Of a stretch of DNA of 13,555 nt, positions 13,300 through 13,555 are shown piece by piece. A program made the position numbers and the translations under genes. The stretch's first letter is position 1. Every line of letters starts with the position of its first letter. A model generated the notes under the pieces. That model had not been told where the DNA came from. It worked only from the letters and a program-made list of their open reading frames with translations, and searched no databases. The DNA is from an uncultured Clostridia bacterium. GTDB taxonomy: Bacteria; Bacillota; Clostridia; Oscillospirales; Ruminococcaceae. The stretch is taken from contig CANPWR010000030.1 of the NCBI GenBank assembly GCA_947584825.1, forward strand, positions 1 through 13,555, given 5' to 3'.

Positions 13300-13368
13300 A
13301 GAACCAGATTGGTTGACTAACGGCAATTGGAGCCTATTAAGTTTCAACCAATCATTGGTTCTTTTTTT
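13300..13368 (+). ncRNA. Small RNA unit 6 (class A)
   Basis: About 68 bases and nearly identical to unit 3, but the central stem GATTGGTTGA/TCAACCAATC is fully paired. Apex GGCAATTGGAGCC at 13322-13334, basal stem AGAACCA/TGGTTCT, then a strong T7 (13362-13368). Confidence 0.8.
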
Positions 13369-13377
13369 CCTTATTTG

Positions 13378-13406
13378 TTGACAAAATTATTTTTTTATGA
13401 TATACT
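13378..13406 (+). promoter_or_regulatory. Promoter of small RNA unit 7
   Basis: TTGACA (13378-13383), 17 bases, TATACT (13401-13406). Confidence 0.88.
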
Positions 13407-13412
13407 ATTATT

Positions 13413-13477
13413 GGCAGATAAAGTTATTGACTTGAACGCACTTCGGTCCGTTCTTGGAACTTTATCTGCTATTTTAA
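13413..13477 (+). ncRNA. Small RNA unit 7 (class B)
   Basis: Near-duplicate of unit 4: basal stem GGCAGATAAAGTT/AACTTTATCTGCT (one pair now G-U), GAACG/CGTTC with the C(UUCG)G loop, and a poor U-run ATTTTAATG. Last unit before the unrelated sequence at the window end. Confidence 0.7.
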
Positions 13478-13481
13478 TGTA

Positions 13482-13524
13482 GCCTTTAGGCGTAAAAGAA
13501 ATCCCCCAGTTCTACTACTGGGGG
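13482..13524. other. GC-rich hairpins at window end, possible IS200/IS605-type end or terminator
   Basis: GCC-TTTA-GGC (13482-13491) is followed by CCCCCAGT (13503-13510), loop TCTACT, ACTGGGGG (13517-13524), 8 bp perfect. On the minus strand the latter is followed by ATTTCTTTTAC, so it could terminate a minus-strand gene lying beyond the window. Subterminal hairpins of this kind also occur at IS200/IS605-family ends, but no transposase is visible here, so that reading is weak. Confidence 0.35.
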
Positions 13525-13555
13525 AAGAAAAAAAGCTTTAGCGAGAATAAGACGG

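Noticed and set aside
12497..13381. Open reading frames across the small-RNA array on both strands
   Set aside because: They run through promoters, hairpins and U-runs, have low-complexity Leu/Ile/Phe or Asn/Lys composition and no ribosome binding sites.
12600..13477. CRISPR array
   Set aside because: Units are spaced irregularly, contain promoters and terminators, and lack identical direct repeats with unique spacers of fixed length.

Overview
The window looks like a chromosomal segment of a low-G+C gut Firmicute, most likely a Clostridia member near Ruminococcus (inferred). The support is AT-rich intergenic DNA, strong AGGAGG-type ribosome binding sites, occasional TTG/GTG starts, near-consensus TTGACA-17-TATAAT promoters, Lys-rich FN3-like tails on a secreted protein, ECF-transporter S components, and a Clostridia-type phosphofructokinase. 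No rRNA, tRNA or complete mobile element was seen.

Layout. 1-1769 (minus): an ECF-transporter S component and a DUF1015 protein form an operon, the latter cut by the window edge. 1872-2827 (plus): a PHP-family histidinol-phosphatase gene with its own extended -10 promoter and terminator. 3004-6038 (minus): an EF-G-like GTPase lacking the canonical switch-II His is followed 2 bases later by a radical SAM protein. 6216-7631 (minus): a secreted protein with about 11 acidic YDENGN/SDGSWEK-type repeats and a very basic C-terminal domain. 7735-8283 (minus): a QueT-type queuosine-precursor S component. 8564-11147 (minus): two glycolytic genes, class II fructose-bisphosphate aldolase and 6-phosphofructokinase, which catalyse consecutive steps in reverse gene order. 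11283-12146 (plus): a secreted polysaccharide deacetylase, convergent with a small charged protein gene (12240-12449, minus).

Two non-coding regions stand out. The first (9522-9934) lies between the two glycolytic genes. It has two convergent consensus promoters whose transcripts begin in the same 16-base sequence, because a perfect inverted repeat bounds the locus. It also has a strong minus-strand terminator, a nested palindromic repeat and a broken reading frame resembling the end of a small hydrophobic toxin. It looks like a type I toxin-antitoxin locus, probably decayed.

The second (12600-13476) is a head-to-tail array of seven short units on the plus strand. Each unit has its own near-perfect sigma-A promoter followed by a 65-75-base hairpin RNA, most ending in a U-run. 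The units fall into two structural classes (order A A A B B A B). Stem sequences change from unit to unit but stay complementary, while class A keeps an invariant GGCAATTGGAGCC apex. This array of multicopy small RNAs is the strongest candidate here for an undescribed system.

A dispersed intergenic repeat of about 85 bases (GCCTGCCGTTG...) occurs at least twice, in opposite orientations, with a weaker third copy.
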